A DNA stretch of 64,000 nt from Maribellus comscasis. GTDB lineage: Bacteria; Bacteroidota; Bacteroidia; Bacteroidales; Prolixibacteraceae. Below are positions 28,234 through 37,479 of this stretch, piece by piece. Position 1 is the stretch's first letter. Each line of letters begins with the position of its first letter. The DNA lies in NCBI RefSeq assembly GCF_009762775.1, contig NZ_CP046401.1, forward strand, positions 4,674,001-4,738,000, given 5' to 3'. The position numbers and the translations under genes were made by a program. Under the pieces are notes generated by a model. That model was not told where the DNA came from. It saw only the letters and a list, made by a program, of their open reading frames with translations, and made no database searches.

Positions 28234-28548
28234 AAAAATTGTTTGTAGTTGCAGAGGAGTAGTTGGTACAATAAAAAATCCTGAAAGAATGAATAAGAAA
28301 TTGCCATGGCTTTTATCTCGGGAAAATAAGAGAATAAAATTCATAGGGTTTTGGTTGTCAAATTGGGCATTTATCCCGGGGAAGAACAAGCGAAAATAGT
28401 CACCGGTCCAATTAAAGCCGCTAAATTGAAAAATAGATAAAACCATGTGCCGAAAACAGAAGTCCCATAATAGACATTAACAAAATATCACTTTGAAAAA
28501 CAAAAAATTGAAACTATTATTGACAGAAATTAATCTAAATCGACAAAA
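28234..28548. other. 315-base intergenic stretch in the PUL, nothing recognised
   Basis: Short frames on both strands show no family resemblance, and no terminator-like hairpin with a T tract was seen. Confidence 0.4.
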
Positions 28549-29628
28549 ATGAAGAAGATATGTAGTCAAATTGTTTTTTTATTTTTTCTGTCTTTTTTGT
28601 TCTCATGTTCGCCCGAACAACAAACAGAACCCGGAAAATTGAATCTTGCCAATATGTTTCAACCGGTTCTTCAAACCGGAAAATTTATTGATCCTGATTG
28701 GTTTATATGGGGTGGTAGTCTGGTAAAATCAAACGACGATGGGAAATATCACATGTATTATTCTCGCTGGCCCCAAAAGTTAGGTATGTCTGCCTGGGTT
28801 ACGCATTCCGAAATTGCACATGCGGTTTCTGATTCGCCTCTGGGACCTTTTGAGTTTGCTGATGTGGCATTGCCGTTTCGTGGGCGCGAATATTGGGATG
28901 GGGCCGTAACACATAACCCAACCATACATTTTTTTAACGGGAAATACTATTTGTATTATATGGGGACTACGGGAGACCCGGAGGCAGAGAGCCAACGTTG
29001 GGAACACCGGAATAGACAGCAAATTGGTGTTGCTGTTGCCGAAAATCCGGGGGGACCCTGGAAACGTTTTGATACACCGCTCATCAGCGTTTCTCCGGAT
29101 TCAACTGCGCATGATGCGTTGATGGTTTCCAATCCGTCGGTAACTCAAATGCCCGATGGGAAATATTTAATGGTGTATAAAGCAGCCGCAAAAAAATTGC
29201 CCAAACCCATGAGTGGCCCTGTAGTTCATCTTACAGCTACTGCCGATAATCCGGAAGGCCCTTTTGTAAAACAGATGAAACCGATATTTACAGATGGAGA
29301 AGCTGAGTTTCCTGCAGAAGATCCATATGTATGGTTTGCCGGGAATTGTTACTACGCTATCGTAAAAGATATGCATGGTGCCTTTACAGATGCCGGAAGG
29401 AGCCTGGTGCTTTTTTATTCCGCCAACGGAATGGACTGGAAATTAGCTGAACATCCATTGGTGTCAAAACTGGAAATCAATTGGGAAAACGATACGCTTC
29501 AGAAAGTGATGGCGCTGGAAAGGCCACAGTTACTCATCGAGAACGGAAAACCAACAGCATTACTTTGTGCAGTAAATGAAATCCGCGAGCATTCATTTAA
29601 TCTGCAGATACCTTTGTTAACGAAATAA
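28549..29628 (+). CDS. GH43-like five-bladed beta-propeller glycosidase, unassigned family
   Basis: 359 residues with a lipoprotein signal (FLFSCSPEQ, Cys20). The five-bladed propeller of the GH43/GH32/GH117-type superfamily is indicated by repeated blade patterns: WGGSLVKSNDDGKYHMYYSRW, EIAHAVSDSPLGPFEF, WDGAVTHNPTIHFFNGKYYL, SNPSVTQMPDGKYLMVYK, EDPYVWFAGNCYYAIVKDM and ALERPQLL. Several acidic residues in these motifs (WDGA, EDPY, ERPQ) could be catalytic, but the family number is not clear to me. It starts 315 bases after the unknown lipoprotein and ends 11 bases before the GH97 gene, so it is cotranscribed with GH97. Confidence 0.7.
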   Translation: MKKICSQIVFLFFLSFLFSCSPEQQTEPGKLNLANMFQPVLQTGKFIDPDWFIWGGSLVKSNDDGKYHMYYSRWPQKLGMSAWVTHSEIAHAVSDSPLGPFEFADVALPFRGREYWDGAVTHNPTIHFFNGKYYLYYMGTTGDPEAESQRWEHRNRQQIGVAVAENPGGPWKRFDTPLISVSPDSTAHDALMVSNPSVTQMPDGKYLMVYKAAAKKLPKPMSGPVVHLTATADNPEGPFVKQMKPIFTDGEAEFPAEDPYVWFAGNCYYAIVKDMHGAFTDAGRSLVLFYSANGMDWKLAEHPLVSKLEINWENDTLQKVMALERPQLLIENGKPTALLCAVNEIREHSFNLQIPLLTK

Positions 29629-29639
29629 ACAATCACGCT

Positions 29640-31541
29640 ATGAAGAAAATATGGTTTTTTATTATTGTTATTAGCATGTTTTCATGTAAGAATGAAAAAG
29701 TTGAACAGCTAAAATCTCCCGATGGTAATATTGTTGTTGCAATCAGCAATGAAAAGGGCTTGCTGCAGATATCCCATTTGGTTAAAGGTGATACGATCAT
29801 TGGCAATTCGCCGTTGGGAATACAAATTCAGGATCTTGATTTTTCAACTCATGTAACTATTCAGGATATAGAAGAATCTACTTTTGACGAAAAATGGCAT
29901 ACCGTTAACGGGAAAAATGAAATAGTACGAAATCATTATAACGAGAAGATATTTCACATCCGGGGAGAAACAGAAAGCGACATTTCCTGCGATTTGGTTC
30001 TTCGTTGTTATAACGATGGCTTTGCTTACCGTTTTATAATAAAAAATATTTCAGGAGATAGTATTCAGTGGAAAGGTGAAAATACAAAACTTAATTTCGA
30101 AAACGATTTTTTATATTGGGCATACAACGGGGAACAGCATAATATCGGTCCGGTTAGGTGTTCTTCTTCGCAGGCGAAAGTGCGCACTCCAATGGTTCTT
30201 GAACTTGATGACAGCCTGTATATGGCTATTCATGAAGCGGAGATAGTACGATATGCACCCATGAATATTCAACTTGACGGTACGGAAAAAAGTCTGGGAT
30301 TTATAATAGATGAAACCTCGGAAAAAGGAGAATTGCAAACGTCATGGCGCACTTTTATTGTAGGGAAACGTCCAGGTGATTTGCTGGAATCAGATCTACT
30401 GGTTAACCTGAACGAACCTTGTAAAATTGAGGATACTTCGTGGATAAAACCGGGCAAATCGTTATGGGACTGGCGTGTTTGGGGATACAAGGCGAAAGAC
30501 GGTTTTGAATACGAATTAAATACAATTTCACATAAAAGATTTATCGATTTTGCATCAGAAAATAATATTCAGTATTTGTTGATAGACGCTGACTGGTACG
30601 GCCCCGAATTTAGTGATAGCTCCGACCCCACGGCGGCTCGCGAGGGAATCAATATAGAAGAATGTATGGCTTATGCAAAAAAGAAAAAAATAGGCGTAAT
30701 TTTGTACTTAAATGATGTAGGGGCAAAGAAATTTGGTCTGGAGCGTGTATTAAAACAATTCTCGGATTGGGGGGCTGTTGGTGTAAAATACGGATTTATG
30801 CAGGGGAGCTGGGAGGATAAGGTCAGACACACACGCGAAGTAGTAGCGCTCTGTGCCAAATACAGACTGATGGTGGATTTTCATGATAATCCTGTTCCAC
30901 CAGGTGGAGATCGCCGGACATACCCAAACCTTATTACCAGGGAGTTTTGCCATGCACAGGCCGATGCCAAACGTTCTTATTTCCCTGAAACAGCAGTTAC
31001 TTCACCATTTATAAATATGATTGCCGGTCCGCTTGATTATACCAACGGTTGGTTCGATCTGAACAATGCACATTCGAGAATACGCGTATTTGAAGAAATC
31101 CCGGGAACTGTAGCTGCCGAGGTGGCCAAGTTGGTTGTTGCTTACTCCGGCTGGATGGTACTTCCTGATAGTCCTGAAGAGTATTTAAAAAAGGATGATT
31201 TGTTTGATTGTATACGCAAAATGCCTCCTCAATTTGATAGTTTTAAAGTGTTGGACGGAAAAATCGGAGCATACATAAGTGTTGCCCGCAAGGCTGGTGA
31301 TAATTGGTTTATTGGATCGCTCACCAACCGCGACGCGAGGGATGTCGAATTGGATCTTGCTTTTTTGCCTGAAGGGAAAAAGTACAAAGCACTAATATAT
31401 TCCGATGCCGCTAACAGTCATTATACGGAGGATAAAGAATCTTATCAGGTAGAAGAAGAAGTTGTTCTTGCCGGAGATATGTTAAAAATAAGCATGGCTC
31501 CGGGAGGAGGAAATACAGTGTTTTTAGAAGAATTAAAATAA
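29640..31541 (+). CDS. Glycoside hydrolase family 97 enzyme, probably inverting type
   Basis: 633 residues with a lipoprotein signal (MFSCKNEK, Cys near 16). The N-terminal beta-super-sandwich starts with LKSPDGNIVVAISNEKGLLQ. The TIM barrel has SLWDWRVWGYK, YLLIDADWYG, GVKYGFMQG, LMVDFHDNPVPPGG, RTYPNLITREF and AGPLDYTNGWFDL. GH97 includes alpha-glucosidases (SusB) and alpha-galactosidases. In the retaining branch a nucleophile Asp follows VKx in the barrel strand; here that position reads Gly (KYGFM), as in the inverting branch. This alignment was made by eye. It sits 11 bases after the GH43-like gene and 8 bases before the oxidoreductase gene. Confidence 0.85.
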   Translation: MKKIWFFIIVISMFSCKNEKVEQLKSPDGNIVVAISNEKGLLQISHLVKGDTIIGNSPLGIQIQDLDFSTHVTIQDIEESTFDEKWHTVNGKNEIVRNHYNEKIFHIRGETESDISCDLVLRCYNDGFAYRFIIKNISGDSIQWKGENTKLNFENDFLYWAYNGEQHNIGPVRCSSSQAKVRTPMVLELDDSLYMAIHEAEIVRYAPMNIQLDGTEKSLGFIIDETSEKGELQTSWRTFIVGKRPGDLLESDLLVNLNEPCKIEDTSWIKPGKSLWDWRVWGYKAKDGFEYELNTISHKRFIDFASENNIQYLLIDADWYGPEFSDSSDPTAAREGINIEECMAYAKKKKIGVILYLNDVGAKKFGLERVLKQFSDWGAVGVKYGFMQGSWEDKVRHTREVVALCAKYRLMVDFHDNPVPPGGDRRTYPNLITREFCHAQADAKRSYFPETAVTSPFINMIAGPLDYTNGWFDLNNAHSRIRVFEEIPGTVAAEVAKLVVAYSGWMVLPDSPEEYLKKDDLFDCIRKMPPQFDSFKVLDGKIGAYISVARKAGDNWFIGSLTNRDARDVELDLAFLPEGKKYKALIYSDAANSHYTEDKESYQVEEEVVLAGDMLKISMAPGGGNTVFLEELK

Positions 31542-31549
31542 AAAATGAT

Positions 31550-33331
31550 ATGAAAAATATATGTGCCATTTTATTCATTTTTGTGAGCAATTTGGTTGTT
31601 GCCCAAACTGCTTCAGTATTGGTTGAAACTGAAAGTTTTGATGAAAAAGGAGGCTGGGTAGTCGATCAGCAGTTTATCCCATCTATGGGCTCGCCGTATC
31701 TACTTGCACACGGAATGGGTGAACCGGTTGAAAATGCTAAAACTACGGTTACTTTTCCCGAGAGAGGAAGATACTGGTTTTGGGTGCGTACGAAAGATTG
31801 GGTACCCTCCCGTCCCGAAACTCCCGGAACATTTAAAATTATTTTTGATGAAAAAGAATATGCTGAGACTTTTGGTGTAAACGAGGGCTGGCAGTGGATT
31901 AGAGCCGGTAAGGTTAGAGTCGGAAGGTCAAACCTGCTTCAAATTGAGTTAAAAGATGAAACCGGTTTTGAAGGCCGTTGTGATGCCATTTATTTTTCAA
32001 AGGATAAAGATGATTTTCCACCGGTGGAACTGGAAGAAATGACTACCTGGCGTAAAGAAAAGCTGGGGATTCCACCACCGGAAAGTGCAGGTGATTTTGA
32101 TTTGGTTGTGGTTGGCGGCGGTTTGGCAGGCTGTGGTGCAGCAGTAGCGGCAGCACGACATGGGCTAAAAGTGGCCTTGATAAACGACCGGCCCGTTTTG
32201 GGAGGAAATGCCAGTAAGGAAATTCGTGTGCATACCGAGGGATTGGAATTTTACACCATTGTGCAGGAACTGAGTACACAGCATTATCCGAATGGTGATG
32301 CGGGTGCGATTGCTGCTACCGATACCATTGAAATGGTCGTACGCGCAGAAAAGAACATCTCTGTTTTCCCAAATACCCGTGCTTACACTGTGCACAAAGA
32401 GGGCAATAAAATTACATGCGTCGATTGTTTTAACACACATACCCATAAAGAAACCCGTTTTGAAGCACCCTTGTTTGTTGATGCCACGGGTGACGGATGG
32501 ATTGGTTACTGGGCAGGTGCCGAGGTGCGTACGGGACGCGAATCACGTGATGAATTTGGCGAATCGCTGGCACCGGAAAAAGGCGATGGAATGACGATGG
32601 GAAATTCTATTTTGTGGAACTCTGTGGAAATTGAAACAGAAAAACCAAAATTCAACCCGGAAAATAAACTGTCAGTTGGCTGGCAGGAAGTGCCGTGGGC
32701 CATGGAAGTAGCTAAAGATTACAAAGCTACCCGTGGCGAGTGGTTTTGGGAATACGGTTTGCTGATGAATACCATTTACGACGCGGAAGAAATTCGTGAC
32801 CATATTTTCCGGGCCATTTATGGCAACTGGTACAATGTAAAACAAGACCCGGAAAATGCCAATCTGAGATTAAAATGGATAGCCTATGTGGCAGGAAAAC
32901 GTGAATCTCGCCGCATTATGGGCGACTATATTTTAAAAGAAAGTGATGTGGTTAACCGTCCCGATTTTGAAGATGGTTTTGTAGAAGAAGTGCGTGCCAT
33001 TGATATTCATTATCCGCGTGGCGGGAAATATGATTTCCTTACGGAAGCGCAGTTTACTAAAATTGAACAGTACAAAATTCCTTACCGCTGTTTGTACTCC
33101 AAAGACATCGACAATTTGTTTATGGCCGGGCGTTGTTTCTCTGCCACCCATGTTGGTCTCGGCAGCCCGCGTGTGATGCACACCACCACCCAAATGGGAG
33201 TTGTGGTGGGTTATGCTGCTGCTGTTTGTAAGGAAAACAACTGCTCTCCCCGCGATGTGTACAAATACCATCTGGACACCATGCGTGAACGGCTGGATAA
33301 AATAAAATCAGGGGCGGAGTTTGAGCATTAG
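31550..33331 (+). CDS. Secreted FAD-dependent oxidoreductase with N-terminal sugar-binding-like domain
   Basis: 593 residues. Signal peptide (1-18, VVAQT). Residues ~20-165 form a beta-sandwich-like region (SVLVETESFDEKGGWVVDQQ, YWFWVRTKDWVPSRPETPG) resembling golvesin or CBM-type domains. From ~180 comes a FAD_oxidored fold: FDLVVVGGGLAGCGAAVAAA for the FAD dinucleotide, NDRPVLGGNASKEIRVH, VDATGDGWIGYWAGAE, and NLFMAGRCFSATHVGLGSPR with MHTTTQMGVVVGYAA at the C-terminus. The family is frequent in PULs and is thought to oxidise sugars or derivatives; the substrate is unknown. It is the last gene of the PUL run, only 8 bases after GH97. Confidence 0.8.
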   Translation: MKNICAILFIFVSNLVVAQTASVLVETESFDEKGGWVVDQQFIPSMGSPYLLAHGMGEPVENAKTTVTFPERGRYWFWVRTKDWVPSRPETPGTFKIIFDEKEYAETFGVNEGWQWIRAGKVRVGRSNLLQIELKDETGFEGRCDAIYFSKDKDDFPPVELEEMTTWRKEKLGIPPPESAGDFDLVVVGGGLAGCGAAVAAARHGLKVALINDRPVLGGNASKEIRVHTEGLEFYTIVQELSTQHYPNGDAGAIAATDTIEMVVRAEKNISVFPNTRAYTVHKEGNKITCVDCFNTHTHKETRFEAPLFVDATGDGWIGYWAGAEVRTGRESRDEFGESLAPEKGDGMTMGNSILWNSVEIETEKPKFNPENKLSVGWQEVPWAMEVAKDYKATRGEWFWEYGLLMNTIYDAEEIRDHIFRAIYGNWYNVKQDPENANLRLKWIAYVAGKRESRRIMGDYILKESDVVNRPDFEDGFVEEVRAIDIHYPRGGKYDFLTEAQFTKIEQYKIPYRCLYSKDIDNLFMAGRCFSATHVGLGSPRVMHTTTQMGVVVGYAAAVCKENNCSPRDVYKYHLDTMRERLDKIKSGAEFEH

Positions 33332-33801
33332 AAAAAAAACAATTTTTTTGATGGCAAAATTGCTAGGAATGATATTTTTGGCTCTGGTGTTTGCGGTTGT
33401 TTATTGATCAGATATCTACTGACCCGCACTTTTTTTAGAGTTGTTGCTTATTTTTTGTATGTTCACTATGAGAGCGAAAAATAGAATCAGCTAATTGGTG
33501 GATGGAAATTTTGCCGGAATCCCTGTTTTTGCTGTGCTTTTAACAAGGAAGGCTAACTAAAAATTATTTTTCAATTTTAATTATTTTGTAATGGTTTGTA
33601 AGATAGTTGTTTAACAGTATGTTCTACAGTTCTCTGATTTTACAAAAAGGATTTATTTTTTGTTGATGTGTTTTCATTGGTCTTCGTATTAATTTTTACT
33701 GCCTGTGTTCATAATCCTCCAGGGAAAACGATTTTGATTTATTGAACTTTGTTACATTTGGTTGGTTTTTTTCTTTTGTTCAATAAAAAAAGATTGTGAA
33801 T
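33332..33801. other. 470-base intergenic region with a candidate promoter for the M14 gene
   Basis: No gene seen apart from an 18-codon frame near 33351 that starts like a membrane signal and stops at once. TACATTTG at 33753-33760 fits the -7 box, with TTTTG at 33732-33736 as a close -33 candidate (16-base spacer). It lies 42 bases before the start codon at 33802. Confidence 0.45.
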
Positions 33802-36432
33802 ATGTCTAAAATCTGCGCTGTTCTATTGCTTTTTGTTAGTCTTTTTGTTTCGTCTGTAAAGGCCGGAAATGAAACGGATACCATTCCTGTTCCCAAATCA
33901 TTTTTTGGTTTTCAGCCCGGTGCCGACCGCATGTTGTTAAATTATGAATCGCTGATTGACTATATGCAGCAGTTGGCGGAAGCATCTCCGCGGGTAAAAA
34001 TGCTGGAGATTGGGGAGTCACCCATGGGAAAAAAAATGCATATGCTGTTGTTTTCCTCTCCGGAGAACATTCAAAACATTCAGTATTTAAAAGAAATAAA
34101 CAAAGAGCTGGCACTAAATCCCAATCTTACCGATGCGCAGTTGAAGGCTTACAGCAACGAAGGAAAAGTTTTTATACTGGCCACACTTTCGATGCACTCC
34201 ACCGAAGTTGGTCCGTCGCAGGCTGCGCCGCTGGTGGCTTATGAACTGGCAACTTCAGACGATTCTGCGCTGGTGAAGCAGTTAAAGGATGTGGTATATA
34301 TGATGGTACCTTCCTCCAATCCGGATGGAATGGATATGATTGTGGAACATTACATGCAATCAAAAGATACAAAATATGAAGGCGGAGGTTTTCCCAAAGT
34401 GTATCATAAATATGTGGGACACGATAATAATCGCGATTTTGTTACACTTACGCAGAAAGACAACAAAGCGATTGCCCGCGTGTACAACACGGAATGGTAT
34501 CCGCAGATTTTGGTGGATAAACACCAGATGGGGGCCACCGGGCCGCGTTATTTTGTTCCGCCCATGCACGACCCGATTGCCGAAAATGTGGATGAAAAAG
34601 TGTGGAACTGGACCTGGATTTTTGGTTCAAATATGGCAAAGGATATGGCAGCCGATAGCCTGACAGGCGTCACACAAAACTCTATTTTTGACGATTACTG
34701 GCCGGGATCGACAGAAACCGGCATCTGGAAAAATATCATTTCGATGCTGACCGAATGCGCCAGTGTTCAGTTGGCCAAACCGGTTTATGTGGAAAAAAGT
34801 GAATTGCGGGGCGGTGGCTCAGGGCTGGCTGAATACAAAAAGAGCATCAACATGCCCGCGCCGTGGAAAGGCGGCTGGTGGCGTTTAAGCGACATTGTGG
34901 CTTACGAAGTGTCATCGTCACTTTCACTTGTAAAAACAGCTTCGTTTCATAAAAAGGATATTCTTCTGAATCGGAATGCGCTTTGTGTGGGCGAAGTAAA
35001 AAAAGGTAAAACAGAGGCGCCTGCCTACTTTGTGGTTCCGGCCAAACAGCACGACGAGAGTGAATTAATTGCAATGCTGGGTCTGCTGAATGAACATGGT
35101 GTTGACGTGTATAAAACATCGGATGAATTAAGCTTTAAGGGGAGAATTATTGAGAAGGGCGATTATATTATTCCATTGGCTCAACCTTACCGCGCATTTG
35201 TAAAAGAAGTGATGGAAAAACAAAAGTACCCGGAGCGGTATTATACACCAGGTGGAGAATTGATGCGGCCTTACGACATAACCAGCTGGTCTCTGCCATT
35301 GCACCAGGGAGTTTCTTCCTATCAGGTTGACGAAATTGTGGATGTGATTGACCAAAATATAAACAAAGTCGATTTTCCCTTTGAATTAAATTGGGAGCCC
35401 TCGGAAGAAAATACAACGCTGATTTTTTCGGTAGATAACAACGAAAGTTTCAGGGTGGCTTTTGCTGCTCTGGAAAATGATATTGAAGTGTCGCGGCTTA
35501 GCAAAGATTCGATAGTTGGAGAGGTGGCATTAAAAACCGGCGATTTTGTAGTTGAGCTAAATCAAAAGAATGCGGATAAACTAAAAGAAATTCTGGAGGA
35601 ATTAAGTGTAAAACCCGTAGAGATTTCAGGAGTAGTTCTCTCAAATATAAAAGAATTAAAGCTGCCTGGAGTTGCACTGGTAGAAACAGCTTTTCATGAT
35701 ATGGATGCAGGCTGGACACGTTTTTTGTTTGATACTTATCACATTCCTTTTACTGTGCTTAAACCGGAAGATATAAAATTAAAAGAACTGGATGATTTTG
35801 ATGTAATTGTGTTTCCCGATACTAAAAAGTCCCTGCTTCTTGATGGAAAAAATAAAAGCAGAGATGGAAAAACATCCATTCCCAATTATGATCCCAGGTA
35901 TATAAAAGGCATGGAAAAAGAGGGCTTGCAGAAATTGTTAAAGTTTGAAAATGAAGGGGGAACAATTGTAAGCTGGGGTGAGTCGGCTGAATTGTTTTTT
36001 GGTGTACAAATCATCAAGATTTCGGAAAAAGAAAAAGAGGAGTTTGAGTTGCCCGTGGAAGATGTATCACAGGGAATAAAAGGAAAGGGATTTTATGCTC
36101 CGGGGACCTTGTTTAATGTCGAACTGCTGGAAGATCATCCGCTCACCCTGGGAATGGAAAAAACAGCTCGTGTATTTTCAGAGGGTAAACCTGTATTTGG
36201 TACGTCCATTCCCTATTTTGATCTCGATCGGCGGGTGATTGCGAGTTACCCGGAAGAAAATTTAGTGGCCAGTGGTTATGCTGAGAAAGAGGAATTACTG
36301 GAAGGAAAACCGGCAATGGTTTGGGCAAAAAAGGGAAAAGGAAATTTTGTATTTTTTGGCTTTAATCCGCAATTCCGGGCATCTACTTCCGGTACTTATA
36401 AATTGTTATTTAACGCTTTGTTGCTGGATTAA
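33802..36432 (+). CDS. Secreted M14-family zinc carboxypeptidase-like protein
   Basis: About 876 residues from the ATG at 33802; a GTG two codons upstream is an alternative. Signal peptide (1-22, SSVKAG). The M14 domain has MHSTEVG (zinc-binding HxxE), SSNPDGMDM, HDNNRDF and a following DKHQMGATGPRYF. The C-terminal third (from about 600) resembles a glutamine-amidotransferase-like fold seen in related secreted M14 proteins, with DVIVFPDTKKSLL, LLKFENEGGTIVSWGES and KGKGNFVFFGFNPQFR. It probably cleaves C-terminal residues of peptides in the periplasm or outside. It is transcribed alone, after the PUL. Confidence 0.85.
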   Translation: MSKICAVLLLFVSLFVSSVKAGNETDTIPVPKSFFGFQPGADRMLLNYESLIDYMQQLAEASPRVKMLEIGESPMGKKMHMLLFSSPENIQNIQYLKEINKELALNPNLTDAQLKAYSNEGKVFILATLSMHSTEVGPSQAAPLVAYELATSDDSALVKQLKDVVYMMVPSSNPDGMDMIVEHYMQSKDTKYEGGGFPKVYHKYVGHDNNRDFVTLTQKDNKAIARVYNTEWYPQILVDKHQMGATGPRYFVPPMHDPIAENVDEKVWNWTWIFGSNMAKDMAADSLTGVTQNSIFDDYWPGSTETGIWKNIISMLTECASVQLAKPVYVEKSELRGGGSGLAEYKKSINMPAPWKGGWWRLSDIVAYEVSSSLSLVKTASFHKKDILLNRNALCVGEVKKGKTEAPAYFVVPAKQHDESELIAMLGLLNEHGVDVYKTSDELSFKGRIIEKGDYIIPLAQPYRAFVKEVMEKQKYPERYYTPGGELMRPYDITSWSLPLHQGVSSYQVDEIVDVIDQNINKVDFPFELNWEPSEENTTLIFSVDNNESFRVAFAALENDIEVSRLSKDSIVGEVALKTGDFVVELNQKNADKLKEILEELSVKPVEISGVVLSNIKELKLPGVALVETAFHDMDAGWTRFLFDTYHIPFTVLKPEDIKLKELDDFDVIVFPDTKKSLLLDGKNKSRDGKTSIPNYDPRYIKGMEKEGLQKLLKFENEGGTIVSWGESAELFFGVQIIKISEKEKEEFELPVEDVSQGIKGKGFYAPGTLFNVELLEDHPLTLGMEKTARVFSEGKPVFGTSIPYFDLDRRVIASYPEENLVASGYAEKEELLEGKPAMVWAKKGKGNFVFFGFNPQFRASTSGTYKLLFNALLLD

Positions 36433-36775
36433 ATTAAAAAATAATCAAGAATATTGCCGCTATGAGGGAGTTGATTGTAATTCCTTAAAATCTAAATGAT
36501 GCGTAATTTCCCGAAGCAAAAGCAGAGCGGCAGGATCTTCAAGTGCTAAAGTAATCCCGCTTAAAAAAAGCTGGTTGACCCATGACTATTTTAGTTCGTT
36601 TGCCAAATTTATTATAACCGGATATAACAGTAAAATAATTCCGGTTGTCTGGGATAGGGGCAATGCTTCATTTTTATAAAACAATGCTCCATTTTTATAA
36701 TAATATGCCTCAATACTATTAAGGCTGTAATTTGGTTTAAGGTTAATTTTATATATAATCTTTAAATCAAAAATT
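36433..36775. other. Intergenic region with a 21-base-period direct repeat
   Basis: CAATGCTTCATTTTTATAA (36661-36679) is repeated with one change at 36682-36700, and a degenerate third copy follows near 36703-36720. The copies are spaced 21 bases apart, two helical turns, and lie about 75-115 bases before the start of the 151-residue secreted protein gene. The spacing suits a DNA-binding regulator that recognises direct repeats. The rest of the gap shows no gene. Confidence 0.5.
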
Positions 36776-37231
36776 ATGAAAAAAATTATTGCTGTTTTTA
36801 CGTTCTTTTTCGCGTTTGGATTAATAATAAACGCGCAAACTGTTAGCAGGAGTACTGATTGTCATACATTTCCGGCAAGTGCAATTTCCTGGTTGGCGTG
36901 TTTGAATGAAAATCCGGCCAACTGGGTAGATCTTGCGAGTGATGTGGAGGTATGTACAGTTACTACATCTGTCACTCTTCCTGATGGAAGAACAAGGGTA
37001 TTGATGACCAGAACAACTACAGGTTTGGTGTATAACAAATTGGGTATAGAAGTTCCTTTTAATCTTAGGGACAAATACCTTTATGTTGAGAATGATGGAT
37101 TTTTCGAGCTCGACCAGACAATATCAACCGGTTCTCTTGGTGGTATGCAAATTTTAGCCCATGTGACTCTTTCAATTGTCAATGGTGATGCAGAAGTTGA
37201 TATTGAGAATTTAACTTTTATTTGTAAGTAA
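36776..37231 (+). CDS. Small secreted protein of unknown family
   Basis: 151 residues with a clear signal peptide (MKKIIAVFTFFFAFGLIINA). The mature part has four cysteines, two early (STDC, WLAC), one mid (EVC) and one near the C-terminus (FIC), which could form disulfides in the periplasm. The sequence alternates beta-like strands (TVTTSVTLPDGRTRVLMTRT, MQILAHVTLSIVNGDAEV). I do not recognise it. It is flanked by the direct repeats upstream and a strong terminator downstream, so it is a single-gene transcription unit under its own control. Confidence 0.65.
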   Translation: MKKIIAVFTFFFAFGLIINAQTVSRSTDCHTFPASAISWLACLNENPANWVDLASDVEVCTVTTSVTLPDGRTRVLMTRTTTGLVYNKLGIEVPFNLRDKYLYVENDGFFELDQTISTGSLGGMQILAHVTLSIVNGDAEVDIENLTFICK

Positions 37232-37255
37232 TTATACATTTTATTTTATTCTTTT

Positions 37256-37284
37256 AACTGCCTTTAATTTAAGGCAGTTTTTTT
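37256..37284 (+). terminator. Rho-independent terminator
   Basis: AACTGCCTT (37256-37264) pairs with AAGGCAGTT (37271-37279) around a 6-base loop, followed by a run of T. It terminates the gene for the small secreted protein. Confidence 0.85.
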
Positions 37285-37479
37285 ATTCTCAATCCTCAAC
37301 AGAACTTATCACCTAAAAACTTATTATTTATGAGGTCTGCATTTGTAATTTGCTTAATCATAAAAAATATCTGATGTATAAAGCAAAAAATATGAATTAT
37401 AACTATTTACAACGGTATATAAGTATAACTGTTAAATAAACATTTTGATCCTGGCGAGGGTAAATTGCCTTTTTAAAGT

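Noticed and set aside
28380..28440. Protein-like stretch GIYPGEEQAKIVTGPIKAAK in the PUL gap
   Set aside because: It has no start codon, is about 25 codons long and matches no family I can name.
33351..33407. 18-codon hydrophobic ORF after the FAD oxidoreductase gene
   Set aside because: Too short, no promoter or conservation evidence; possibly the relic of a signal sequence.
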